Source of the DNA: Sphaerochaeta globosa str. Buddy
GTDB taxonomy: Bacteria > Spirochaetota > Spirochaetia > Sphaerochaetales > Sphaerochaetaceae
Assembly: GCF_000190435.1 (NCBI RefSeq)
Contig: NC_015152.1
Location: 3,252,467 to 3,316,466 of the forward strand
Length of the DNA: 64,000 nt
Direction: 5' to 3'
Of this stretch, positions 34,271 to 42,864 are shown piece after piece. The translations under genes and the position numbers were made by a program. The notes beneath the pieces were generated by a model. It did no database searches. It saw only the letters and a program-made list of their open reading frames with translations, and had not been told where the DNA came from. Numbering within the stretch: position 1 is the first letter of the stretch; the number at the start of each line of letters is the position of its first letter.

Positions 34271-34378
34271 CCCAGTCAACAGATTCTGTGCTATGGGCTT
34301 TCACCCAACCCCGTCAGGACCGGAAGGTAGCAGCGGTAAGTGAATTGCCCATGAGACACAGGCGATTTGTTGGCTGGG
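34271..34378 (+). ncRNA. ffs: Signal recognition particle RNA (4.5S type)
   Basis: An RNA of about 108 bases that folds back on itself. CCAGTCAACA pairs with TGTTGGCTGG, CTGTG with CACAG and ATGGGC with GCCCAT. The conserved Ffh-binding core CCGTCAGGACCGGAAGGTAGCAGCGG is recognisable at about 34311-34336. No Alu domain is present, so it is the short bacterial form. A T-rich tract from 34379 ends it. Confidence 0.93.
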
Positions 34379-34386
34379 TTTTTCTT

Positions 34387-35238
34387 TTAGCGGCGCTTAT
34401 TGGCATACATGGCCCTATCAGCCTGTTGGATAAGCAGTTCCAAGGAGGGTATGGCCTTCTTGCTGCTAGAGGCACTTCCAATGGTGACAGCAATCATGCA
34501 AGGCAGCCCCTGCCGTTGGGAAATGTCGGATAAAGTCTGTCTGAAGCGCGCAGTCAACATTTCTACAGTCCCGCTTGGAGCATCCAAGGCAAGTACCAAA
34601 AACTCATCACCGCCCCACCTTCCAATGATATCTGAGGAACGAAAACTCGTTTGGAGAGTCTTTGCAACCGACTTGAGCACCCGGTCCCCCTCATCATGAC
34701 CGAAGGTGTCGTTGATTTGTTTGAAGGTATCGATGTCGATACTTAATAACACCACCTCGGTCTTCAGCCGCTGGCAATGCTTAAGTTCCTGTTCGGCCAT
34801 CATCCTGAAGCCACGTCGGTTGTACAGACCCGTCAGCTCATCGGTAAGAGCTTGCAGAAGCAACTCTTCCTGCAGGGTTTTGTAGCTGGTAAGATCGTGG
34901 ATTACTAAAAAAGCTCCTTCCTCCACAGGTATATCTATCCAGCGTATTTCCATCCAGCGTTCATGTGCATCGCTTCCCATAATCTGCACTTGTATGGTGG
35001 AGAGGCTGTGATCCTTTTGGAGAATCCGATATAGGAAATCCTCCATGAGAACACGGTAATCGGGATGGATAAAGCGAAGAAAGGAGAGCCCGGAAAGAAC
35101 CTGATGAGCGGAAAACCCAAGCAGGGTTGAAAAACTTCTATTTGCATACACAATTGTACCTTCCGTGCTTGCATAGCAAACCCCATCTGGAAGATTCTCA
35201 ACCAAGGCTTTACATGTCGAATCCAAGGCGTGGTGCAT
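34387..35238 (-). CDS. PAS-GGDEF diguanylate cyclase
   Basis: This 283-residue protein probably makes cyclic di-GMP. Residues of about 10-120 form a PAS domain (LPDGVCYASTEGTIVYANRSFSTLLGF). Residues 125-283 are a GGDEF domain with intact RWGGDEFLVLA and, five residues before GGDEF, the inhibitory I-site RSSD. There are no membrane helices, so it is cytoplasmic and signal-responsive through PAS. The ATG at 35238 follows AGGGGA. It ends directly behind the SRP RNA T-tract. Confidence 0.94.
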   Translation of the reverse strand: MHHALDSTCKALVENLPDGVCYASTEGTIVYANRSFSTLLGFSAHQVLSGLSFLRFIHPDYRVLMEDFLYRILQKDHSLSTIQVQIMGSDAHERWMEIRWIDIPVEEGAFLVIHDLTSYKTLQEELLLQALTDELTGLYNRRGFRMMAEQELKHCQRLKTEVVLLSIDIDTFKQINDTFGHDEGDRVLKSVAKTLQTSFRSSDIIGRWGGDEFLVLALDAPSGTVEMLTARFRQTLSDISQRQGLPCMIAVTIGSASSSKKAIPSLELLIQQADRAMYANKRR

Positions 35239-35473
35239 CGCTTGTCCCCTGTTTAGTAGACATTTTAAGCACAACTTATGGTGTAATTCAGTTTCAGATA
35301 CTAAAACAGGAACAAGTCAAACGCAAGGAGAATAAAGGAAAAGAGCTGCAATCAATCGTTTTGTATTCTTATATATACTAAATAGATACATAATGTCCTT
35401 GCTTGGTTTTTCCCATTTCTCTGATTGTAAACCCGCATATCGTATGCAATACTGCAGGGAGGGAAGCTTGCAC

Positions 35474-36685
35474 ATGAAATCTACGTTCGTGATGGCGACC
35501 GCTATTGCCTTCTGTCTCCTACTCTCTCCTTTTTCCTGCAAAGGGGAGCCGGAGGTTTGGACTATCGGACCCGATCCCGCAGATAGTTGGTTCGACAAGA
35601 ACCTTCCAGAGGCAACAGGAAGTCCAGTATTTACCGTATTGCCCATTTCAGAACAAGACCTTCAAAAAATCTATCCATTGGGTATGATAGGTTCGCATAC
35701 CTTTCCTACCGATCACATATACCTAGCACATACTGCATCTACTCCAGTTTCAGTGTATGCCCCGTCTGCAGGGAGAATCCTGTACATTGAACAACCTGAG
35801 GAGTCGAGTTCAGACTATAACGACAACAGCATTCGTGTGGCCATTTCCAAAGATTTCACCTATGTGCTGGGGCATATCATGGCTGATGATTCTTTGTATG
35901 TCGGTCAAGAAATCCAAGCCGGGCAGCTATTGGGGACAACAGTAAGCGGAAGCAGCCTTGACCTGCTTGTGCTGGACAGGGCCAAAGGCAACTTACTTGA
36001 GAATGAGAAATACCCGATGACAATGCCCTTTGCACAGAATCCAATTGAATACTTTACCTCGCAATTGCAGCAATGCATGACAGCTTTGAGGATTCCCCCC
36101 GTTCCCAACTTTGCAGACCTCACCGTCAACTCACAATCTGCCCATGATCCTTCACTGGATGTTGAGCATGCCCAATCGTTCGAGCATGATGCTACGCGGG
36201 ACATACCCACAGAGTTCATGATCCACTATCAGTCTCTCAGCCCAACCTATACAGCAGATTCTGCTTCATTCGAGTATGATTTACAGGGCAAATTGCAGGG
36301 TAATTGGTTCATTCCCGGCAACACTGCCGGACAATGGGACGAAGGTATCGCCTTTGTCTATGATCCTTGGTATCCCACCCAGATGAGGATAAGCTGCAAT
36401 TTTGGAGTTGATGGAGATACCTATGGCCGCTATGCCGTACACCCATCACTCCAATCCGGACTGATTTCCTTTTCCGAAATATCTGCCGGGCAAACCGCTA
36501 CCTATGTACTGTATGCAATAGATCAGGTTAACTGGCATGGTGTTCCAATTGCTGTCGACACCAATAAAAAGGGACTTGTGAAAATCCTAATGGTGGATGA
36601 ACGAACCATCAAAGTGGAGTTCTTCTCCGATACCTCCGACACCAACCCATCCTTCAGCTCTGCAGCCAGATTCTATTACCGCTGA
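35474..36685 (+). CDS. Putative lipoprotein with degenerate M23-like domain
   Basis: This 403-residue exported protein starts with a signal peptide ending in a lipobox-like SPFSC, so Cys22 may be lipidated. Residues of about 60-170 resemble an M23 (LytM) fold: IGSHTFPTDHIYLAHT, VYAPSAGRILYIE, YVLGHIMADDSLYVGQEIQAGQLLGTT. The usual zinc and HxH residues are only partly there, so catalysis is doubtful. The C-terminal half has no family I recognise. The ATG at 35474 is behind GGGAGGGAAG. Confidence 0.65.
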   Translation: MKSTFVMATAIAFCLLLSPFSCKGEPEVWTIGPDPADSWFDKNLPEATGSPVFTVLPISEQDLQKIYPLGMIGSHTFPTDHIYLAHTASTPVSVYAPSAGRILYIEQPEESSSDYNDNSIRVAISKDFTYVLGHIMADDSLYVGQEIQAGQLLGTTVSGSSLDLLVLDRAKGNLLENEKYPMTMPFAQNPIEYFTSQLQQCMTALRIPPVPNFADLTVNSQSAHDPSLDVEHAQSFEHDATRDIPTEFMIHYQSLSPTYTADSASFEYDLQGKLQGNWFIPGNTAGQWDEGIAFVYDPWYPTQMRISCNFGVDGDTYGRYAVHPSLQSGLISFSEISAGQTATYVLYAIDQVNWHGVPIAVDTNKKGLVKILMVDERTIKVEFFSDTSDTNPSFSSAARFYYR

Positions 36686-36816
36686 ATTAGGTATCGTCTT
36701 TTCTGGACAGGTATGTGGCAAAGGTATCACTGAATACGGCTGCCTCTTCTTTGAGCTTCTACCCCTACAAAGCAAAGTATGGTATACTTTGAAGGTACGC
36801 TTGCAAGGGAGCATTC

Positions 36817-38448
36817 ATGGCATATGAAGTAACAGCTACCAGGAAACGTCCCCAGATTTTCGATAATCTTGTGGGTCAGGAATTCGTGGTATCCACCATC
36901 AAACATGCAATCGAACAGGGAAGGATCGCCCATGCCTACCTGTTCAGTGGACCTAGGGGGGTTGGAAAGACTTCCTCCGCACGAATTCTGGCGCGGGCGC
37001 TGAACTGCGAGCAAGGCCCGACAGCAACTCCCTGCGGAGTCTGTTCCAATTGCAAGGAGATTACCCAGGGCAACAACGTCGACGTCATTGAGATCGACGG
37101 CGCAAGCAATACCAGTGTGAACGACATCCGTCAGATAAAGGATGAGGTTCTTTTTCCTCCCCAGGCAAGCAAGTATAAAATTTATATCATCGATGAGGTA
37201 CACATGCTCTCCACCAGTGCATTCAATGCGTTGCTGAAGACCATTGAGGAACCTCCTGCCTATATCATTTTCATTTTTGCCACCACTGAATTGCAAAAGG
37301 TACCGGCAACCATCCGCTCACGCTGCCAGCAGTTTCATTTCCAGCTTATCGACCTTGACCTCATTAAAAGTTGTCTTTCTGAAGCAGCTAAGGAAATGGA
37401 AGTGGCTGCCGATGAAGATGCACTTTTCTGGATCGCCAAGGAGTCAACAGGCTCCATGCGTGATGCCTACACACTCTTCGACCAGGTAGTATCCTTCTCG
37501 CAAGGCCATATCACCATGGAGAAGATCAGCAGCAAGCTTGGTTTGGTCGGCATCGACCAGATTGTCGCCATTGTCAGTCAACTTTTAGAGAACAAGACAC
37601 AGCAGGCACTTCGATCGGTCCAGGACCTTCTGTTTGCAGGCGTTTCGGTCGAGCAATGCATCAAGGATTTTACCCAGTTCTTCAGAAGCCTGCTTTTCAT
37701 CAAGGCTGGCGTGGTCGAGGATGCGGTTCTGGGCATCCAGTGTGACAGGATTCCCCTCTCCCTTCGTAATGCGTATACCACAGAACAGCTGGAAGCTGCC
37801 TTGGAGCTATTTCTCAAGCTCTATCGTGACATCCGCTACTCCCTCAACCCCCGATTCGAGCTGGAGCTTGCCATCTCACGCCTGGCTGGTCTTCCCCTCA
37901 TTGCCAGCCCGACCGCCTTAGTCAGAAAAATCGCACAGCTGCGTGAAGAGTTGCTCAGCGGTAGTGTGAAACTGCCCGCACGCAAGGCGGAGGCCCAACC
38001 GGAAAGCATCGCTGTCCAGCCCGTCATCGAACCCAGGCATAAGGTTGAAGCGTCGCCCAGTGTTGCAGCCATACCCACTGCCCCTCCGGTTGCTCCCCCT
38101 ATCCCTGAGAAGAAGGAAGCAGCAGCAAGACAGTTCACCAAGCAAGACTTACCGTTGTTGGTAAGCAAGTTATCCAGTGCACCGCTGCTCTCCCAAGTCG
38201 TACAGGCTGTAGCCGAAGTTCGCAACGAAGGCGGCTCTTTGTACCTTACATTCTCCACCTCGTTCTGTCAGAACAAAGCACAGGAGCATGAAAACAAATT
38301 TCGAGACCTCATCGCTGAAATAACGGGTTTCAAAGGACCTGTACACTTTTTATGTGCTGAGGAAGTAAAACAAGAAGCACCTACAGTCGAAGATCCGATA
38401 CTATCAAAAATTGCTTCGGTCTTCCGTGGGGAAATCAAACATCAATAA
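36817..38448 (+). CDS. dnaX: DNA polymerase III subunits gamma/tau
   Basis: This clamp-loader ATPase of the replisome has 543 residues. It carries the Walker A GPRGVGKTSSARILARALNC, a zinc module (C-X8-CGVCSNC), the DEVHMLSTSAFNALLKTIEEPP block and the sensor ATTELQKVPATIRSRCQQF. A Pro/Ala-rich linker covers about residues 390-430 and a tau C-terminal part follows. I saw no E. coli-type A-AAA-AAG slippage site, so a separate short gamma product is not supported. An extended -10 (TGG-TATACT at about 36780-36788) and AAGGGAG precede the ATG. It leads dnaX-ybaB-recR. Confidence 0.97.
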   Translation: MAYEVTATRKRPQIFDNLVGQEFVVSTIKHAIEQGRIAHAYLFSGPRGVGKTSSARILARALNCEQGPTATPCGVCSNCKEITQGNNVDVIEIDGASNTSVNDIRQIKDEVLFPPQASKYKIYIIDEVHMLSTSAFNALLKTIEEPPAYIIFIFATTELQKVPATIRSRCQQFHFQLIDLDLIKSCLSEAAKEMEVAADEDALFWIAKESTGSMRDAYTLFDQVVSFSQGHITMEKISSKLGLVGIDQIVAIVSQLLENKTQQALRSVQDLLFAGVSVEQCIKDFTQFFRSLLFIKAGVVEDAVLGIQCDRIPLSLRNAYTTEQLEAALELFLKLYRDIRYSLNPRFELELAISRLAGLPLIASPTALVRKIAQLREELLSGSVKLPARKAEAQPESIAVQPVIEPRHKVEASPSVAAIPTAPPVAPPIPEKKEAAARQFTKQDLPLLVSKLSSAPLLSQVVQAVAEVRNEGGSLYLTFSTSFCQNKAQEHENKFRDLIAEITGFKGPVHFLCAEEVKQEAPTVEDPILSKIASVFRGEIKHQ

Positions 38449-38470
38449 GTAGAAGCGAGGAAATAAATCT

Positions 38471-38776
38471 ATGGATATGAATCCATTTGAATTGCTCAAG
38501 AACATGAAGGGCATTCAGGAAAATATGAAACGGATGCAGGATTTGCTTCCCACCATCACGGCAACCGGCAGCGCCGGGGCAGGTATGGTTGAAGTCACCC
38601 TCAACGGCAAGTTCATCGTTACCGATGTACACATCGAAAAGGAATTGGTGGATCCACAGGACATCCAGACCCTGCAGGTCTTGATCACAAGCGCCTTCAA
38701 CGATGCAAGTGCAAAGATACAGCAGAAAATCCAGAGCGAGGGACTCAAGTATGCATCCTCGTTCACACAGGCCTGA
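38471..38776 (+). CDS. YbaB/EbfC nucleoid-associated protein
   Basis: This 101-residue protein of the YbaB/EbfC family has an N-terminal amphipathic helix (FELLKNMKGIQENMKRMQDLLP), the central GSAGAGMVEVTLNGKFIVTDVHI strand block and a C-terminal helix. It binds DNA as a dimer. It sits between dnaX and recR in the order found in most bacteria, with a 2-base gap to recR. Confidence 0.95.
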   Translation: MDMNPFELLKNMKGIQENMKRMQDLLPTITATGSAGAGMVEVTLNGKFIVTDVHIEKELVDPQDIQTLQVLITSAFNDASAKIQQKIQSEGLKYASSFTQA

Positions 38777-38778
38777 GT

Positions 38779-39369
38779 ATGACAGCCCTTGAGAATCTCA
38801 TCCAAACCCTTTCACGACTGCCCGGCATCGGCCCGAAGAGTGCCTCGCGTCTTGCATATCATCTGATCAAGACGGACAAGCTGTACAACAGCACACTCGC
38901 TGATGCGATTGCGACCATCCAGGACAAAATTTTCCCTTGTTCCATTTGCGGCAGCTTTACCGAGTATGATCCGTGCCCGATGTGTGGTGATACCAGTCGC
39001 GACCGCACCCAACTGTGTGTGGTCGAGCAACCACAGGATGTGCTCACCTTGCAATCAAGTGGAGCCTACAACGGCTTATACCATGTTCTGGGAGGGGCCA
39101 TTAGCCCGCTGGACGGCATCGGACCTGAACACTTATCATTTTCCAAACTGGTGAAGCGCATCGATGAAGGTGGATTCACTGAACTGATTATCGCAACCAA
39201 CCCCACCGAAGAGGGAGATACAACCGCCTTGTACCTCAGGCATATCCTGAAGAATCATGAAGAGCTCTCCATCACCCGTCTGGCCAGTGGACTCCCCATC
39301 GGCGGCGATCTTGAATATGCAGATAGAATCACTCTTGCCCGTTCGCTCAGGGGAAGAGTCAGATTCTAG
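38779..39369 (+). CDS. recR: Recombination protein RecR
   Basis: RecR acts with RecF/RecO to load RecA at gaps. The 196-residue length is standard. Visible are the helix-hairpin-helix LSRLPGIGPKSASRLAYHL, the four-Cys zinc finger CSICGSFTEYDPCPMCGD, a Toprim domain (LCVVEQPQDVLTLQ ... ATNPTEEGDTTALYL) and the C-terminal GLPIGGDLEYADRITLARSLRGR. Confidence 0.98.
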   Translation: MTALENLIQTLSRLPGIGPKSASRLAYHLIKTDKLYNSTLADAIATIQDKIFPCSICGSFTEYDPCPMCGDTSRDRTQLCVVEQPQDVLTLQSSGAYNGLYHVLGGAISPLDGIGPEHLSFSKLVKRIDEGGFTELIIATNPTEEGDTTALYLRHILKNHEELSITRLASGLPIGGDLEYADRITLARSLRGRVRF

Positions 39370-39380
39370 TTACTCTTGTA

Positions 39381-40157
39381 TTATTTTATGCCGCGCTCTT
39401 TCTTGATGGATTCGTACGCTGCCTGAATCTCCCTGAATTTTGCCGTTGCATGGGTGAGGAACTCCTCGCCCATTCCTTTTGAGGCAAGACTGTCGGGATG
39501 AAACTCAATGCTCAGCTTTCGATACGCACGCTTGACCTCATCATCGGTTGCCGACCGACTGATGTTCAGTGTTGCATACGCCTTGTCGCTTGCATTCGTG
39601 CATCCGCCATAACGGCTGCACAGCATATCAACAAAGCTTTCAGGAAGGTGGAAGATCTGCGATGCTCGCCTGATCATATCCTCTTCACGTTGACTGATCT
39701 GTCCATCTGCGGCGGCCACACGATAGAAAATATCGATCATCAACTGAAGAATATTGGAAGCATGACTGAAATTCTGATAAAATTGGATTGCAAACTGGTC
39801 GAACGTCCCTCCACCGCTGAGGGCGGCATCGAAAACCTTCAGAGCAGCCTCCTCCTCCCGCAGTCCGAGCCTCAAGTCCTGACGGATGAACTCCACCACC
39901 TTCTGCCTCTCGCGAGAAGAGACAGAACCATCAGCTGAAGCAATCCGGGCAAGCATGGAGAACGCCCCGACAAAGAAGAGCATCTGCTCACGATCGAGGG
40001 AGGTATAGGAATTGAACTGTGTTCGTTGGCTGCTTTGCGCCCCTACTTCACCGGCCTTGTCGAACATATGGCCGAAGGCGATACCAGCAATCATGCCCAA
40101 GGGACCGCCGAACATAAAACCGACGGTTCCTCCAAAGAGTTTACCAAGCCAAGCCAT
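39381..40157 (-). CDS. DjlA-like TerB/J-domain co-chaperone
   Basis: This 258-residue protein has a Gly-rich hydrophobic N-terminus (FGGTVGFMFGGPLGMIAGIAFGHMF) that may insert in the membrane. A TerB helical domain covers about residues 50-180, with two repeats of A(A/S)ADG(S/Q)(V/I)S. A C-terminal J-domain follows with intact HPD in LSIEFHPDSLASKGMG. It should stimulate DnaK ATPase at the membrane. It is convergent with recR and 3 bases after the glycosidase gene, so it is probably co-transcribed with that gene. Confidence 0.9.
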   Translation of the reverse strand: MAWLGKLFGGTVGFMFGGPLGMIAGIAFGHMFDKAGEVGAQSSQRTQFNSYTSLDREQMLFFVGAFSMLARIASADGSVSSRERQKVVEFIRQDLRLGLREEEAALKVFDAALSGGGTFDQFAIQFYQNFSHASNILQLMIDIFYRVAAADGQISQREEDMIRRASQIFHLPESFVDMLCSRYGGCTNASDKAYATLNISRSATDDEVKRAYRKLSIEFHPDSLASKGMGEEFLTHATAKFREIQAAYESIKKERGIK

Positions 40158-40160
40158 AAT

Positions 40161-41585
40161 TTACAGCTTATCGATCAACATCGAACACTTGCCGGAAGGG
40201 ATGGGAAGGGTCTTCTTCTTGTTCTCCCCCAAGATTTCAATGGTGAAATAGTAGAGTTTTTCACTCTCTAGTCGAATTTCCCAACCACGATCGGTCTTAT
40301 TGCTCAGGATGGTAATCATGTTCCTCTTCAGTGAGAGGTTCTCGATTCCCATTGCCTCGAGGGAGGGCATCACCCAATTGACCGTCTTGCGAGGAAGAGA
40401 TATATCCAAGCCGATGATATTCTCAATCATCAGGGTGATGGTAACAAGACCTGCAAAGGGCATGAGCCTTCTGCGGGGGAAGTCAGCAATTTCGGTAGTC
40501 TTGGAGTACCCTTCCTTGTTGGGCAGGTACGCTTCCCAGACATCACCGATGGTCTCTGCATCGGGATGCAGGGTATCTAGCAAGAAGTACATATGCCTGA
40601 TGGCGCACTCACGAGCGAACACAAACTGCTGGTACTTCTCCAGAGCCTTGATGACCATGAAGGTATTTACACTGACAACACCGCCGCAATGACCATTTCC
40701 CTCTTCACTGTAAAATGGGGAGGATGCAGGGACCCCGGGGAACGGATTATCGGTTCCGAACTCCTTCGGGTCATGCAGGTACTCAATCATATATGCTGCA
40801 CGTTCATCGTTGGGAATCTCGGCGAGCATGGTCCAGTAGGCACCGATATGTTTGCTTGGGATGCGGTTTTCCTTGATATCCAAATCATAGTAGAAGTTGG
40901 TTGCAGGATCCCACATCAAGCTGTTTATCCTTGTCTTGAGGGAGAAGTAAATCCGCTTGTAGCGGAAACTCAGTTCCTTGTCGTTGAGGATATCACCGAT
41001 GGCAGACATATACAGAGCGTTGACAGCAAGCTGAGCATTGAAATCAAGCGGATAATACACGCGGGAACGAGGGATGTTTCCACTCTGGCAGGCCTCGACA
41101 GGTACCGAAAAGAGGCCGTTGGGCTTCCGAAAGGTTGCCTGTATCCATGAATAGTAATTCTCCAGAATCGGCACAATATCCTTGAGCCGCTTTTTATTGC
41201 CGATCTTGTGATAGAAACTGAACTCTACATAGGCAAAAAGAGCGGGTGATACACCCTCGGGGTTGTTTGCACTAAAAACCGGCTTTCCGTCCTCTAGGCT
41301 GTAATCAGAACGGATTGCACCATTGCTTTCCTGCTTTTGATAAAAATAGTCGAGCAAGGGAAACGGGGAATTGTTCTGATTGCTGTAAACCAGAAACAAG
41401 GAGGAAAAGCTAGATAGATACTGATTGAAAGTTGTCTGGCCTGGATATGAAAGATAAGAACCGCTAAAGCCGTTGGCCTCGGTTCCACTCTTCCAGAGTT
41501 CGTCAATCCATACCCAAGATCTGTCGTACATATCGACAAAATCCTGATCGTAAAAGTGTACGAACGGCACCATATCCTTTATCAA
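40161..41585 (-). CDS. Trehalase/GH63-like (alpha/alpha)6-barrel glycosidase
   Basis: This 474-residue cytoplasmic protein has the six-hairpin glycosidase pattern: WVWIDELWKSGTEANGF, QKQESNGAIRSDYSLEDG, SPALFAYVEFSFYHKIG, SRVYYPLDFNAQLAVNALY and EEGNGHCGGVVSVNTFMVIKAL. It resembles the GH63/GH37/mannosylglycerate hydrolase group; the substrate cannot be fixed. I propose a TTG start at 41585: AAGGAG lies 8 bases before it, while the ATG 12 bases further on has only a poorly spaced AAAGG. Confidence 0.75.
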   Translation of the reverse strand: MIKDMVPFVHFYDQDFVDMYDRSWVWIDELWKSGTEANGFSGSYLSYPGQTTFNQYLSSFSSLFLVYSNQNNSPFPLLDYFYQKQESNGAIRSDYSLEDGKPVFSANNPEGVSPALFAYVEFSFYHKIGNKKRLKDIVPILENYYSWIQATFRKPNGLFSVPVEACQSGNIPRSRVYYPLDFNAQLAVNALYMSAIGDILNDKELSFRYKRIYFSLKTRINSLMWDPATNFYYDLDIKENRIPSKHIGAYWTMLAEIPNDERAAYMIEYLHDPKEFGTDNPFPGVPASSPFYSEEGNGHCGGVVSVNTFMVIKALEKYQQFVFARECAIRHMYFLLDTLHPDAETIGDVWEAYLPNKEGYSKTTEIADFPRRRLMPFAGLVTITLMIENIIGLDISLPRKTVNWVMPSLEAMGIENLSLKRNMITILSNKTDRGWEIRLESEKLYYFTIEILGENKKKTLPIPSGKCSMLIDKL

Positions 41586-41877
41586 ATTGGGAACTCCTTA
41601 CTTAACAGGTAAACACTGGAAAATGACATAAGACGCGCATTTTTAAAGATATACTCTCTTTTATGAGAAGTCAATCGGATACGCGGTAAGAAATTGAAAC
41701 GACCAGTTTTTTCGGAAAACTTACACATCACAACATTACATTCTTCATTAATCGTTTATATAATAGCTAATTGTAAGCCAAAAGGAAAGAGTGGGTTTTT
41801 ATGAAAACTGCAACTTTTCTGTTGGCTTACTACACAAGACTACCCTCTGGACACGGTTTAGTGATTTTTCCTAACTT
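41586..41877. other. Long divergent intergenic region with two promoters
   Basis: This 292-base AT-rich stretch lies between the glycosidase and lipid kinase genes. On the minus strand, TTGACT (41669-41674), 17 bases and TATCTT (41646-41651) could drive the glycosidase. On the plus strand, TTACAT (41736-41741), 17 bases and TATAAT (41759-41764) precede a possible 26-codon gene at 41801. Confidence 0.55.
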
Positions 41878-41881
41878 TTAG
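41801..41881 (+). CDS. Candidate small peptide gene (26 residues)
   Basis: ATG at 41801 follows AAAGGAAAGAG at 10 bases and a good promoter (TTACAT-17-TATAAT at 41736-41764). The predicted peptide starts MKTATFLLAYYTRLPSG and ends with Phe-Pro-Asn-Phe. It is short and hydrophobic. It ends 4 bases into the tail of the convergent lipid kinase gene. No homologue is known to me. It could also be a leader or antisense transcript. Confidence 0.4.
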   Translation: MKTATFLLAYYTRLPSGHGLVIFPNF

Positions 41882-42807
41882 TATAAAACAGGAAGAATCG
41901 CCTGTAGCAGTTCAGTACTAAACTCCATGCAGCCTTTGGATATCTCCTCACCATCCACATGGACGGGCATGGGAAAGTCCCTGCTTTTCATCTTCAGCTT
42001 CTTCACTCTGACTACACTGAACTCTTTCTGCTTCACCTGCTTGCCTGAGAGGAATGTCACGGCCAGGGGTACCATTCTTTTGATGGGGACGGGTGCATTG
42101 GCATACACAACATCAAAATATCCGTCATCAAAAAGAGCATCGGGCCCCATGAGGAACGCTGACCCCATCCGCCTCCCATTGCAAATGCTCAGCTGTTGGG
42201 TCTTGAGGTTGAGGACCTGTTCATCGAGGGTAAGCTCAACATCGTAGGGAAGAGGATAGTGAATGAGTATCCTGATCAAAGCCAAGACATAGCTCAAGGT
42301 TCCGGAAACATGCTTGAAATCACTGGCAAGGAAGTTAACCAATGGCTCGAAGCCAACTCCCTGCCCATTCACGAAGAAGCGGCCTTCGGGATACTTCCCC
42401 CCATAGGTCACCCCGGCATCGATAAGACGCGCTCTTCCAGCCAAAATTGTCGAACAGGCTTGGTTGACCGGTTTGGGGATTTGCATACCCCAGGCAAAAT
42501 CATTGCCTCTTCCAATAGGAATGACCCCCAAAATGGGTGCTTGGACGCCTTGCAAGGTCACCGCCTTGAGGATGCCGTTGGCAACCTCATTGACCGTACC
42601 ATCACCACCGGCGGCGATGATTACCTTGCACCCGTCCAAAGCTGCTTGGTAAGCAATTCTCTCAGCCCCGTTTCCCTGCTCGGTGTGCAAAAGCACAACC
42701 TCTCTACCCCCAGCACTGAGCAGGGTGCGAATCATATCTTCCTGCTTCTTCGCTTTTCCTTTTGCTGCATGCGGATTCAGTATCACGAAGAGCTCATTGT
42801 TCTGCAT
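41878..42807 (-). CDS. Diacylglycerol kinase family lipid kinase
   Basis: This 309-residue protein of the DagK/YegS family phosphorylates a lipid such as diacylglycerol at the inner membrane face. It shows the N-terminal VILNPHAAKGKAKK, the nucleotide-binding IIAAGGDGTVNEVANGIL and PIGRGNDFAWGM, and the second domain with HVDGEEI. The ATG at 42807 is behind AAGGAG at 9 bases. The frame continues upstream without such a site, across the divergent radical SAM gene's promoter. Confidence 0.92.
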   Translation of the reverse strand: MQNNELFVILNPHAAKGKAKKQEDMIRTLLSAGGREVVLLHTEQGNGAERIAYQAALDGCKVIIAAGGDGTVNEVANGILKAVTLQGVQAPILGVIPIGRGNDFAWGMQIPKPVNQACSTILAGRARLIDAGVTYGGKYPEGRFFVNGQGVGFEPLVNFLASDFKHVSGTLSYVLALIRILIHYPLPYDVELTLDEQVLNLKTQQLSICNGRRMGSAFLMGPDALFDDGYFDVVYANAPVPIKRMVPLAVTFLSGKQVKQKEFSVVRVKKLKMKSRDFPMPVHVDGEEISKGCMEFSTELLQAILPVLY

Positions 42808-42829
42808 ATAATCCAGCTCCTTATAGCTA

Positions 42830-42858
42830 TTTACACCCGAAGGGCAATACCCTATCAT
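42830..42858 (+). promoter_or_regulatory. Promoter of the YgiQ-type gene
   Basis: TTTACA (42830-42835), 17 bases and TATCAT (42853-42858) predict a transcript starting at about 42865, which is the GTG start codon itself. Confidence 0.6.
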
Positions 42859-42864
42859 GGCGAT

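Noticed and set aside
36817..38448. Programmed frameshift in dnaX
   Set aside because: No long A tract of the E. coli A-AAA-AAG kind with a following hairpin was seen in the gene.
42196..42864. An N-terminal extension of 223 codons on the YgiQ-type protein
   Set aside because: It is antisense to the lipid kinase gene, and the promoter at 42830-42858 lies inside it. The family begins at about the GTG at 42865.
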